Assembly: GCA_011526585.1 (NCBI GenBank)
Contig: WYBB01000124.1
Location: forward strand, 1 to 51,745
DNA: 51,745 nt
Direction: 5' to 3'
From: Deltaproteobacteria bacterium
GTDB lineage: Bacteria > Myxococcota_A > UBA9042 > PHBI01
A program made the translations under genes and the position numbers. Below, one piece after another: positions 1 through 8,905 of the stretch. The stretch's first letter is position 1. Every line of letters begins with the position of its first letter. The notes under the pieces are model-generated. The model made no database searches. It was not told the DNA's origin and saw only the letters and a list, made by a program, of their open reading frames with translations.

Positions 1-2303
1 ACGAAGGCGTACTCGAGGCCCTTGGCCTTGTGGATGGTGACGACCTGCACGGCGGGCTCGTCGGTCTCGAGGCGCACCTGCTGGCGGTCGTCGGTGCGGT
101 CGGCGCGGCGGATCTGGCGCTCGAGCCAGGCGACGAGGCCGGGGGGCTTGAGGTCCTTCTGGGCGACGGCGAGGTGCAGGAGCTCGCCGAGCTGGAGGTG
201 ATTGGCGAGGCGGCGCTCGCCGTCGTCGAGCGCCAGCAGGGCGTCGACGCGCGCGGAGGTGAGGCGGCGGAAGGCCTCGATGAAGCTGCGCTTGAACCAG
301 GCGTCGCGCCACTCGCGCAGGCGATCGATCTGGGCCTCGAGGTCGCGGCTGGCGAGGTTGTCCATGCGCGCGAACTCGAGCGCGGTGACGCCGATGAGGC
401 GGGTCAGGAGCGCGGCGCGCACGGCCTGCACGCGCGAGGGATCGAGGATGGCGGAGAGCACGCGCAAGAGCTCGCGGGCCTCGTCGGTCTCGAAGACCGA
501 GCGCGGGCCGTGCACGACCGCGGGCACGCCGGCCCTGCGCAGGGCGTCCTGCACGCGCACGGCGTGGTCGTTCTTGTGCACGAGCACGGCGAGATCGGAG
601 GGCGAGAGCGGGCGCGTCTGGCCGCGCGCGTCGGTGAGGGTGATGCCGCGCGCGAGGGTCGCCACGATGTCGGCGGCGACGAAGGCGGGCAGGTGCTGCT
701 CGCCCCAGAAGCCCGTCATCCGGGAGGTGGGCCAGTTGGGGCCGCGCTGCGTGTTGCGGCGCGTGCGCGGGACCCAGAGCAGGCGGACGGGAGGGCCGGC
801 GAGGCCGTCGACGCGCGCGGCGTGCGCGGCGTTGACCTCGCGAAAGGGGATGCCGGCGACGGCGAAGACGCGCTCGGGGTCCTGCGCCTTGAAGAGGGCG
901 TTGAGCGCGGTGACGAGCGGGGCGTCGCTGCGGTAGTTCGTCTCGAGGGTGAAGAAACGGTCGGCCTTGTCGGAGGCGGCGAGGTAGGTCATCACGTCGG
1001 CGCGCCGGAAGCCGTAGATCGCCTGCTTGGGGTCGCCGATCAGGTAGAGGTGGTGGTGGCGGTTGGCGAAGATCGTCTCGAAGATCTTCCACTGTATCGG
1101 GTCGGTGTCCTGGAACTCGTCGATGAGCACGGCGGCGAAGCGCTGGCCGATCGAGGCGATGAGGGCCTGGCGCACGTGCGGCGGGCCGGCGACCAGCGCG
1201 TCCTTGAGGCTGCGCAATAAATCGTCATAACTCCAGACGCCGCGCTCGCGCGAGCGGCGGTCGTACTCGCGGCGCACCTCGGCGACGAGCGCGTGGCGAA
1301 GCGAGAGCGCCCAGGGCTGTGCGCGCGGGTGCCAGTCGGCGTGCGCGGCGAGGAGGCGCGTGACGGCGGCGACGATCGGCGGCAGCTCGCCGCCGGGCAG
1401 GTCGCGGCGCAGGTTCCCCTCGGCGAGGACCTCGAGCGTGGCGAGGTCGCGGGCGATGACGCGGCCCTGGGCGAGACCGTCGAGCGCGCGCGGCAGGTTC
1501 CTCCAGGGGCCACCGGGGTCGAAGCCGCGCTCGCCGCGGAAGCGCTGGCGCAGGTGAGCGAGGTCGTCCTTGACGCGAGCGTGGCGCGCGACCTCGGCGG
1601 CGCTCTCGAGCGCGGCGACGAGCGCGCTGGCGTCGGGGCGCTGGACGTTCGCGGGCGGGGGCGGCAGCGGCGTGGCGTCCCACTGGTCGACGGCGAGGCG
1701 CGCGAGGCGGCGCAGGGCGTCGAGGTCGACGCCGATGGTGGCCAGGGTCTGGAGCTCCCAGGGCTCGGCGCGCGCGAGCTCGCGCACCCAGAAGTCGTCG
1801 GCGATCTCCTGGACGAGCTGGGCCTGATCCTCGATGAGCTGCACGCCGAAGGGCACCTGCGCCTCGAGCGCGTGCTGGCTGAGCATGCGCTGGCAGAAGC
1901 CGTGGATGGTGGTGATGTTGGCGCGGTCGAAGGCGGCGACCGCGTTGCGGGCGCGCTCGGCGCGGTCCTTGAGGTCCTCGGCGTCGCGCGCCTCTTTGCA
2001 CAGGAAGGCGAGGAGCGCGTCGTCAGCGGGCAGGGCGCGCTCGCGCAGGTAGACGGTGAGGGCGCGCTGCGCCTCGCCGAGGCGCTTGCGGATGCGGCTG
2101 GTGAGCTCGGCGGTGGCCGCCTGCGTGAAGGTGACGGCGAGGATCTTCTCGATCGGGATGTGGCGCTCGATCACGAGGCGCAAGAAGAGGGTCGTGATCG
2201 AGAAGGTCTTGCCGGTGCCCGCCGAGGCCTCGAGCAGCGTCACGCCCGGCTCGAGCGGACCGTGGGGATCGAAGGGCGACGGGTCGCGGCGCTGCTCGCT
2301 CAC
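1..2303 (-). CDS. recB: Exodeoxyribonuclease V beta subunit RecB (partial, N-terminal 767 codons)
   Basis: RecB is the 3'-5' helicase and nuclease subunit of the RecBCD double-strand-break repair enzyme. The visible part is the UvrD/Rep-type (SF1A) helicase. Walker A ASAGTGKT lies at about residues 26-33, motif Ia reads AVTFTQAATAEL, Walker B is IDEFQDTD at about 394-401, then GDPKQAIYGFRRAD, LETNYRS, and the late motif VTIHKAKGLEY right at the window edge. The C-terminal helicase end and nuclease domain lie outside the window. I chose the GTG at 2303 because its GTGA overlaps the recC stop by 4 nt and places Walker A at the expected distance from the N-terminus. It is the last gene seen of a TPR-recC-recB operon; recD is not visible. 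Confidence 0.93.
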   Translation of the reverse strand, partial: MSEQRRDPSPFDPHGPLEPGVTLLEASAGTGKTFSITTLFLRLVIERHIPIEKILAVTFTQAATAELTSRIRKRLGEAQRALTVYLRERALPADDALLAFLCKEARDAEDLKDRAERARNAVAAFDRANITTIHGFCQRMLSQHALEAQVPFGVQLIEDQAQLVQEIADDFWVRELARAEPWELQTLATIGVDLDALRRLARLAVDQWDATPLPPPPANVQRPDASALVAALESAAEVARHARVKDDLAHLRQRFRGERGFDPGGPWRNLPRALDGLAQGRVIARDLATLEVLAEGNLRRDLPGGELPPIVAAVTRLLAAHADWHPRAQPWALSLRHALVAEVRREYDRRSRERGVWSYDDLLRSLKDALVAGPPHVRQALIASIGQRFAAVLIDEFQDTDPIQWKIFETIFANRHHHLYLIGDPKQAIYGFRRADVMTYLAASDKADRFFTLETNYRSDAPLVTALNALFKAQDPERVFAVAGIPFREVNAAHAARVDGLAGPPVRLLWVPRTRRNTQRGPNWPTSRMTGFWGEQHLPAFVAADIVATLARGITLTDARGQTRPLSPSDLAVLVHKNDHAVRVQDALRRAGVPAVVHGPRSVFETDEARELLRVLSAILDPSRVQAVRAALLTRLIGVTALEFARMDNLASRDLEAQIDRLREWRDAWFKRSFIEAFRRLTSARVDALLALDDGERRLANHLQLGELLHLAVAQKDLKPPGLVAWLERQIRRADRTDDRQQVRLETDEPAVQVVTIHKAKGLEYAF

Positions 2304-5300
2304 AGGGCCTCCGAGCGCAGCACGCGCGCCATGGGATCGGCGGTCCAGGCGCCGTCGGGCGCGGCCATCAGCGGCCCCCAGAGCGCGTCGGCGGCATCGT
2401 GGAAGCGGCTGTCGTCAAAGGGGAAATCGCCGTCGCCGGAGGCGTCGAAGAGCATGGCGGCGTGCGCCTCGACGCCGTCGCCGACGTCCTCCTGATCGAA
2501 GCGGCGGCGCCACTCGTCGCGAGCCTTGGGCGGCACGTCGGCGCCGCTGGGGATCGGCGCGCCGGGCGGGCGCCCCTCGAGCCAGTGGAAGGCGGTGGCC
2601 GGGAAGAACGGCAGCGGCGTGCGGTGCGCGGCGAGGTGCAGGCCGACGAGCCGGGTCAAGAGCTCGCGCGCGCGGGCGGGCGCGAGCGCGACGAGGCGGG
2701 CGACGCGATCCTGGCCGACGAGGTAGCTGGTGACCGGGCGGCAGAGCGTGGCGGCGAGCGCGAGGTGGCGGACCCAGAGGGCGAGCTCGTTCTTCGGCTT
2801 CACCTTGCCGGCCTGGTGGGCGATGCGCTGGGTGCCGTAGACGAAGTCGAGCTGGCCGACGAGATCGACACCGCCGAGGCGCAGCGCGACGCCGATCGGA
2901 TCGGGGTGGTGCGGGGGCGGTGAAGGTGGGCGGCCGGGGGTGGCGAGGTGCTCGCGCCAGGCGGCCGCGCGCAGGGCGCGCACGCGCTCGGCGATGGCGC
3001 GCACGTCGTCCTCGATCTGGCGCAGCGCGAGGCGGCCGGCGGCGCCGAAGGGGAGCTGGCCGGTGGCCTCGAGGGCGCGCATGCGCTGCTCGGGATCGAT
3101 GGCGTCGAGCTCCCAGCCGAGCACGCGATCGCGCAGCGCCCAGAGCTCGAGCGCGTTGAGGGCGAGCGGCTCGCGGTCCTCGACCGAGGTGTCGCGCTCG
3201 GCGAGCCAGACGCGCAGGCGCTCGCGGCAGAACCAGCGCGACGGATCGACGAAGCAGTCGACGAGCTTGTCGAGCGAGATGACCGCCGGGAGCTCGGCGT
3301 CGACCTGACCGTCCCAGTGGGGCGGCGGCGGCTGGCGCTCGCCGACGATGCGGCGCGCGCCGCGCAGGTAGCGCAGGTCGAAGGACATCGGCGGGAGGCG
3401 GAAGTTGTTCGGTGTGAAGGGCTGCAGCGGGTGGCGCACGAAGGTCGGCGCGGGCAGGACGTCGGCGCCGAGGCCGCGGCGCACGGTCTCGACGAGCTCG
3501 GCGACCGGGCCGGCGGCGTCGAGCTCGCGCTTGTCGGTGGCGCGGTAGCCGGTCCAGGTGACGAGGAGGTGGTCGCGCGCGGCGGCGAGGGTCTCGAGGA
3601 AGGTCATGCGATCGTCTTCGCGCGCGGAGCGATCGCCGGGCTCGCTCTGGTTTTCGAGGAGGTCGAAGCCGAGGCCGTGAGGGGAGCGCGGGAACTCGCC
3701 GTCGTCCATGCCGAGGAGGCAGACCACGCGGAAGGGGATCGTGCGCATCGGCAGGAAGGTGCAGAAGGTGAGGCCGCCGGAGAGGAAGGTGATCGAGGGG
3801 CGGCGGGCTTCGAGCGGGTCGGCGAGCAGGCCGCGCATGGCGCCGAGCTCGAGCGCGCCCGAGAAGCCGCCACGCTCGGCGCGCGTGACGAGGTCGCCGA
3901 GCACGTCGAGCACGGCCTGCGCGAGCCCGGCCGAGGTGTCGTCGTGCACGAGGAGGGTCTGCACCAGCGCAGCGAGGCGGGTGCGCCAGGCGGAGACGGT
4001 GCGTGGCTCGTGCAGATCGGCGAGCTCGTCGAAGAGGCGCTCGAGGTAGTCGACGAAGAGGCCGAGCGTGCGCGTCTCGTCCTTGCCTTCGACGTCGTCG
4101 ACCGGCACGACGCCGAGGAAGTCGTCGACGCCGGTCGAGGCGAGCGCGTGGCCGAGGAGCAGCCGATCGAAGCCGCCGGCCCAGGTGTTGCGGCGCGTCG
4201 CCGGCAGGGACTCGGCGGCGCGGTGGTGCTCGTCGCGGGCCCAGCGCACGTGGGCGCGCTGCACGAGCTCGACGAGGCGCGGCAGCTCCTCTTCGATGAG
4301 GCCGGCCTTGGCGAGGATCGGCGGCATGGCGAGGAGATCGGAGATCTCCGAGAGGGTGTAGCGCCCGCCGGCGAGGTCGAGGATGGCGAGGAAGCTCTCG
4401 GCGATCGGGTTGACGCGACGGAGCGAGAGATCGTGCAGGCGGTGGATCGGCGGGAAGCCGGCCGACAGCGGGTTGTCGGGCGGGAGGTCGCGATCGCCGT
4501 CGCGGAAGACGGCGTCGATGAGCGGCGCGTAGGTCTCCATGTTGGGCGTCATGACGATGACGTGGCGCGGCTCGAGGGTGCGGTCGGCGGCGAAGAGGGC
4601 GAGCAGCTCGTCGCGCAGGACCTCGACCTGGCGCAGCGGGCTCGCGCAGGCGTGGAGCTGGAGCGAGAGATCGGGAGGGTCGGAGGCGGGAGCCGGGTCG
4701 GGGTGAGCAGGGCGCGGGTCGTCGATGATGCGGCCATCGAAGATCGCGCGCTGCAGGCGATGCAGGAGCGTGTCGTCGCGCGGGCGCACGAGGTGCTCGT
4801 GGCGGACGGCGTCGGGCGCGTGCTCGGCGAGGAGCTGGTCGAGCTGATCGAGCAGGCGGCCGAGCGAGGCGCGCAAGGGGTGGCGGGCGACGTCGCGATC
4901 GCCGCCGCGGCCGGGGCCGATCGCCGGATGGAAGAGGTGCACCTCGAGGTGGCGGCCGAGGGCGGCGAGCGCGCGCACGTGCAGCGGCGCGAGGGTGTGG
5001 TGGCCGAAGAGCACGAGGCGACGCGGGAAGGGAGGTGGGAGCGCGGGCGGCGGGCGATCGTCGCCGCGGTCGGTGGGCGCGAGGTGCGCGAGGTGCTCGA
5101 TCAGGAGTGTGAGGCGACGGCCCGGGTGGGGCGCGGCGATGCCGGCGGCGAGGCGGCGCCAGAGCGCGGGCTGCCAGGGCGGGGCGGGCTCGGAGGGGCC
5201 GGGGCCGCGCGGGTCGTTGCGCTCCCAGGCGTCGACCATGTCGGGGCGGTGAAGGGCGTAGCGATGGAAGACCTCGGCGACGCGCCAGGCGAGCTGGACG

Positions 5301-5719
5301 ATCTGATCGGGCAGCGCGGCGCTCGCGGAGGTGGGGCGGGCGGCGTCGGGGGCGATGGGGCCGAGGTCGGTGCTGGCGAGCCAGGCGGACAGCGCGCTGA
5401 GCTCGGGATCGGAGGCGGCGCCGCGCAGGACCTCGGCGATGCGCCAGACGAGCTGGCCGGGGCGCCAGTGGGCGGCGTCGGGCGCGGGCATGAGCGTCTG
5501 CATCAGCTCGTCGAAGAGGTCGTCGAGCGAGAGGAAGCGGCCGTGCGCGAAGACGCCGCGCAGGTCGGCCAGGCGCATGGTGAGCCAGCGCTCCATGCCG
5601 CGGGTCTGGAGCACGATCGTCTCCGGCTCGAAGGGGTCGGGCGGGTCGAGCGGAGGCAGCGCGGCGAGAACCTTGACGAGGGCGTCGAGATCGTTGGAGC
5701 GGTGCAGGTGCAGGGTCAC
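2300..5719 (-). CDS. recC: Exodeoxyribonuclease V gamma subunit RecC
   Basis: RecC is the scaffold and Chi-recognition subunit of RecBCD. The 1139-residue product matches the usual family length of about 1120. It opens with the RecC-type sequence LHLHRSNDLDALV, followed by ETIVLQTRGMERWLTMRLAD. The middle has the characteristic VIVMTPNMETYAPLIDAVF segment and RVVCLLGMDDGEFPR. The reading frame stays open far upstream of the true start because of high GC. The GTG at 5719 was chosen because it overlaps the stop of the upstream TPR gene (GTGA) and begins exactly where RecC homology begins. The stop at 2300 overlaps recB. Both overlaps suggest translational coupling and stoichiometric synthesis. 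Confidence 0.93.
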   Translation of the reverse strand: MTLHLHRSNDLDALVKVLAALPPLDPPDPFEPETIVLQTRGMERWLTMRLADLRGVFAHGRFLSLDDLFDELMQTLMPAPDAAHWRPGQLVWRIAEVLRGAASDPELSALSAWLASTDLGPIAPDAARPTSASAALPDQIVQLAWRVAEVFHRYALHRPDMVDAWERNDPRGPGPSEPAPPWQPALWRRLAAGIAAPHPGRRLTLLIEHLAHLAPTDRGDDRPPPALPPPFPRRLVLFGHHTLAPLHVRALAALGRHLEVHLFHPAIGPGRGGDRDVARHPLRASLGRLLDQLDQLLAEHAPDAVRHEHLVRPRDDTLLHRLQRAIFDGRIIDDPRPAHPDPAPASDPPDLSLQLHACASPLRQVEVLRDELLALFAADRTLEPRHVIVMTPNMETYAPLIDAVFRDGDRDLPPDNPLSAGFPPIHRLHDLSLRRVNPIAESFLAILDLAGGRYTLSEISDLLAMPPILAKAGLIEEELPRLVELVQRAHVRWARDEHHRAAESLPATRRNTWAGGFDRLLLGHALASTGVDDFLGVVPVDDVEGKDETRTLGLFVDYLERLFDELADLHEPRTVSAWRTRLAALVQTLLVHDDTSAGLAQAVLDVLGDLVTRAERGGFSGALELGAMRGLLADPLEARRPSITFLSGGLTFCTFLPMRTIPFRVVCLLGMDDGEFPRSPHGLGFDLLENQSEPGDRSAREDDRMTFLETLAAARDHLLVTWTGYRATDKRELDAAGPVAELVETVRRGLGADVLPAPTFVRHPLQPFTPNNFRLPPMSFDLRYLRGARRIVGERQPPPPHWDGQVDAELPAVISLDKLVDCFVDPSRWFCRERLRVWLAERDTSVEDREPLALNALELWALRDRVLGWELDAIDPEQRMRALEATGQLPFGAAGRLALRQIEDDVRAIAERVRALRAAAWREHLATPGRPPSPPPHHPDPIGVALRLGGVDLVGQLDFVYGTQRIAHQAGKVKPKNELALWVRHLALAATLCRPVTSYLVGQDRVARLVALAPARARELLTRLVGLHLAAHRTPLPFFPATAFHWLEGRPPGAPIPSGADVPPKARDEWRRRFDQEDVGDGVEAHAAMLFDASGDGDFPFDDSRFHDAADALWGPLMAAPDGAWTADPMARVLRSEAL

Positions 5720-6525
5720 GACGCCTGCACCGAGAGGAGCGCCGGGAAGTCGCGCGGATCGAGACCGCCGCGCATGACGGCGCGCCCGAGCTCGGCGCGG
5801 GCCATGCCGAGCACGCGCACGAGGGCCTCCTCGCCGCGCCACCAGCCATCGGGCAGCGAGCGTTGGGCGGCGGCGAGGGCGCGCTCGATCGAGGCGAGAT
5901 CGGGAGGCACGCGCGCGAGCGCGGTGTCGATGAGCAGGGTGACGACGGCGGGGGTGACGCGGCCGCTGGCGAGGGAGAGCTCGGCGAGGCGGTGGGGGTC
6001 GAGCGCGTCGGAGTCGAGCGCGTCGGCGATGAGCGCTTGGGCAGCTTCGTGGTACTCGGCGTCGTCGAGCCATGGGCGCGCGAAGTCGATCGCCGTGGCG
6101 GCGTCGCCGCTGTCGAGCGCGGCGCGGCCGAGGTTGATCGAGGCGACGCCGAGGAAGCGGCGGATCTCGAGGATCGCGTCGGTGTCGCCGAGCGCGGTGG
6201 CGTCGTCGAGGAGGCGCTCGAGATCCTTCATGAGGGCGGTGAGACAGACGCGCGCGGCGTCGGTGTCGCCGCGCTGGCCGAGGAAGGTGCCGTAGGCGAG
6301 CCGCAGGTCGAGGTCGTCGGGGCTGAGCTTGAGCGCGTGCCTGAACCACGGCTCAGCGCGCTCGATCTGCCCGGATTCCGTCAACATCTTGGCGAGGTTC
6401 GTCGCCAGGGTCGCGTCGGAGAGATCGGCGCTGACCGCGCGCCACAAGATGTCGATCGCGCCGCCGAGATCGCCGCCCGCACGCTGCGCGAGCGCCAGCC
6501 TCAGTGCCTCGTCCGACGCCGACAT
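5716..6525 (-). CDS. Tetratricopeptide-repeat protein, coupled to recC
   Basis: A 269-residue soluble protein of alpha-helical repeats. Residues 1-100 contain recognisable TPR units, for example GDLGGAIDILWRAVSADLSD and QIERAEPWFRHALKLSPDDL, each with the small/large residue alternation of TPRs. The rest is helical without an obvious catalytic motif. No signal peptide or membrane segment is present. I chose ATG 6525 (MSASDEALRL) rather than the upstream in-frame ATG 6558, because the extra residues do not look like TPR sequence. The gene ends in a 4-nt overlap with recC, so it is probably made with the RecBC enzyme. That position suggests an accessory or assembly role, but this is inference only. 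Confidence 0.8.
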   Translation of the reverse strand: MSASDEALRLALAQRAGGDLGGAIDILWRAVSADLSDATLATNLAKMLTESGQIERAEPWFRHALKLSPDDLDLRLAYGTFLGQRGDTDAARVCLTALMKDLERLLDDATALGDTDAILEIRRFLGVASINLGRAALDSGDAATAIDFARPWLDDAEYHEAAQALIADALDSDALDPHRLAELSLASGRVTPAVVTLLIDTALARVPPDLASIERALAAAQRSLPDGWWRGEEALVRVLGMARAELGRAVMRGGLDPRDFPALLSVQAS

Positions 6526-6604
6526 GGCCGAGTTGTGCCACGGTCCGCGCATCGACACCAGCCGGACCCGCTCAGCGGAGTCGCGGGGACGCGGTCGTCT
6601 TGCG

Positions 6605-7819
6605 CTACAGGCACGCGTTGACGGCGCGGGCGAGCGCGAGCGCGCGCGGGGAGCGGATGTGGAAGTCCATGCGGTTCATCACGTAGCCGATGGCGAGCTC
6701 CGCGCGCGGCACGGCCCAGCCGAGGATCCCGCCGGCCCCGGCGTGCCCGAAGCTCTGCGGGTCGGGCGAGAAGAGGTGGGCCTCCTCCTTGAGGAAGCCC
6801 TGCGACCAGCCGAGAGGCTTGAGCAGGACCCGATCCTTGGCGCTCCACGACTGGCGGGCGAAGACCTCCGCCAGGCGCGCGCGCGAGACCAGCGGTGCCG
6901 CGGCGGCGTGGCCGAGCAGGCCGGCATAGGCGGCAGCGAGGCTGCGTGCGTGGCCGACCCCGTTGGCCCACGGCAGGTCGAGCGCGCGCACCTCGCGGCT
7001 GCCGTAGCGGGCGATGCCGCGTGGACCGAGCTCGGGCGGGTTGGCGAAGGCGCGCGCGGTGTCGCTGGAGCGGCGCGCGAACGCGCGGTAGACGCGACCT
7101 TCGTGGGTGAGGCCGGTCAGGAGACGCGGCACGACGGCGGTCAGGCGCGTGCGCGTGTCGACGGGATAGAGGCGCGCGACGCGGGGCTCGGCGGCGGCAG
7201 GTGTGCCGATCCACAGGTCGTCGGCGAGCCCGAGCGGAGAGGCGATGCGCTGGGCGAAGACCTCGCCGAGGCGCTTGCCGGTGACCCGCCGGACGAGCTC
7301 ACCGACGTAGAGCCCGTAGCTGACGGCGTGATATCCCTGGTCATGGCCCGGTGACCAGAGGGGGCGCTGCGCCTCGAGCGCGGGCACGAAGCGGTCGGGA
7401 TCGGCCAGATCGGCGAGCGCGATGGGGCGCTCGATGGCGTGCAGGCCGGCGCGGTGGTTCATCAGCGTGCGGACCGTGATCGCCGCCTTGCCCGCGGCGG
7501 CAAAGCCCGGCCAGTAGTCCGCGACCGGCCGGTCGTAGTCGAGCAGACCCGCATCGACGAGCGCCAGGACGGTCATCGCCGCCAGGCCCTTGGTCGCCGA
7601 GAACAGGATCGCGACCGTGTCGCGCTCCCACGGGCGGGCGCGTTCACGGTCCGCCCAACCACCCCAGAGGTCGACGACGGTGGTGCCGGCCTGCACGACG
7701 CAGACCGAGGCGCCGACCTCGCCGCGGCGCACGAAGTTGTCGGCGAAGGCGTCTGCGACGCGCTCGAAGCCGGGGGCGACCTCGCCGTGGAGGTCGGGGG
7801 AGCGGGTTGATCGAAGCAC
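6605..7819 (-). CDS. Serine hydrolase of the beta-lactamase/CubicO (family VIII esterase-like) group
   Basis: A 404-residue protein of the penicillin-binding-protein/class C beta-lactamase fold. The catalytic SxxK is S74-A-T-K77 within ILFSATKGLAAMTVL, and the likely second catalytic tyrosine is Y168 in HAVSYGLYVGEL. Near the C-terminus HAGAGGILGWAVP occupies the position of the KTG/WGG-type box. The N-terminus reads GEVGASVCVVQAGTTVVDLWGGWAD, typical of EstB-like esterases. No signal peptide is seen, so a cytoplasmic esterase or peptidase is more likely than a true beta-lactamase; the substrate cannot be told. It stands between the TPR-recCB operon and the envelope cluster and is probably transcribed on its own. 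Confidence 0.88.
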   Translation of the reverse strand: MLRSTRSPDLHGEVAPGFERVADAFADNFVRRGEVGASVCVVQAGTTVVDLWGGWADRERARPWERDTVAILFSATKGLAAMTVLALVDAGLLDYDRPVADYWPGFAAAGKAAITVRTLMNHRAGLHAIERPIALADLADPDRFVPALEAQRPLWSPGHDQGYHAVSYGLYVGELVRRVTGKRLGEVFAQRIASPLGLADDLWIGTPAAAEPRVARLYPVDTRTRLTAVVPRLLTGLTHEGRVYRAFARRSSDTARAFANPPELGPRGIARYGSREVRALDLPWANGVGHARSLAAAYAGLLGHAAAAPLVSRARLAEVFARQSWSAKDRVLLKPLGWSQGFLKEEAHLFSPDPQSFGHAGAGGILGWAVPRAELAIGYVMNRMDFHIRSPRALALARAVNACL

Positions 7820-7969
7820 AGCTCGGGGCTCTCTGGAATCGGGGCGGCCAGGCGACGCGGGAGGGGGCGCGACGCGGGCTCCCGCTTGTAGCGCCGTGGC
7901 GGAGCCGAGGGAACGAAGAAGTGCGCGGCGGCGGGGGGCGGTGCGCTGGTGGCTGCGTGCGCCCGGAGG

Positions 7970-8896
7970 TCAGAGCCCGAGCGCCGCCCATAGCGCGGTC
8001 GTGGCGAAGGAGAGGAGCGTGCCCCAGCCGAGGATGAGCGCGGTGAGGTCGGGGGCGAGGCGGGCGTCGAGGGCGAGCGCGCCGGCGGTGATCATCGGGC
8101 CCATGCCGGCCTCGAGCACGGCGGTGCCGCGGGTGAGGCCGGTGACGCCGAAGGCGAGACAGAGGGCGAGCGCGAGCGCGGGGGCGGCGACGAGGCGGAG
8201 CGTGAGCGCGGTCGCGAGGGGACCGAGCGCGGCGCGCGGCAGGGTGCGTGGCCAGGCGAGGCCGACGGCGAGCATGACGACCGGGAGGAGGCTGTCGCCG
8301 AACCGAGCGAAGACGGAGCGCGCGAGGGCGGGAGTGCCGGTCTGGGCGAGCACGAGCGCGATGATGAGGGCGATGAAGGGAGGGAAGACGAGGACCGACT
8401 TGGCGATGGCGGCGAGCGTGGGGCGCTGGCGCGGCGCGGCGGGCGAGGGCGCGCGGTAGGCCGCCAGCACGAGGGCGCCGTAGGTCGAGAGCGCGAGGAA
8501 GGAGCCGAGCTGATCCCAGACGATCGCTTGCGCGACGGCGTCGGGTCCGAGGTGGGCTTCGACGAGCGGCAGCCCGAGGAAGGAGGTGTTGGCGAGCGGC
8601 ACGACGAGGAGGAGCGCGCCCTCGACCGGGCTTGGCCAGCGGCGGGCGCGGGAGATCGCCAGGACGAGCGCGGCCGAGGCCGCGAGCAGGACCCACGGCA
8701 GGACGACCAGGGCGATGAGATCGGCCTCGAGGCGCAGCGCGGGCACGTGCTCGAGCACCAGGGCCGGCAGCGCGATCCAGATCACGTAGGCGTTGAGGGC
8801 GGCCGCGGCGCCCGGCGGAAAGGATGGCGCGGCGCGCAGGAGCACGCCGGCGGCGAACGCGATGAGCGCGACGACGAGGCTCGAGGGATCGGCCAC
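7970..8896 (-). CDS. AEC-family (auxin efflux carrier-like) permease
   Basis: A 308-residue integral membrane protein with about ten hydrophobic segments in the 5+5 arrangement of the AEC/BASS transporter family. Typical features are the N-terminal LNAYVIWIALPALVLEHV, the LVVPLANTSFLGLPLVEAHLG segment with conserved NTSFLG, and the second-half repeats PPFIALIIALVLAQTG and DSLLPVVMLAVGLAW. Family members export small organic acids such as malate or malonate; the substrate here is unknown. The start ATG lies 9 bp after the stop of the upstream glycosidase gene, so it is probably the last gene of the 14258-7970 operon. Confidence 0.85.
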   Translation of the reverse strand: MADPSSLVVALIAFAAGVLLRAAPSFPPGAAAALNAYVIWIALPALVLEHVPALRLEADLIALVVLPWVLLAASAALVLAISRARRWPSPVEGALLLVVPLANTSFLGLPLVEAHLGPDAVAQAIVWDQLGSFLALSTYGALVLAAYRAPSPAAPRQRPTLAAIAKSVLVFPPFIALIIALVLAQTGTPALARSVFARFGDSLLPVVMLAVGLAWPRTLPRAALGPLATALTLRLVAAPALALALCLAFGVTGLTRGTAVLEAGMGPMITAGALALDARLAPDLTALILGWGTLLSFATTALWAALGL

Positions 8897-8905
8897 GACG
8901 ACCCC

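Noticed and set aside
2948..6295. 1115-residue plus-strand open frame antisense to recC
   Set aside because: It is composed of low-complexity Gly/Ala/Glu/Arg sequence typical of the complement of GC-rich genes, has no family resemblance, and recC on the other strand is unmistakable.
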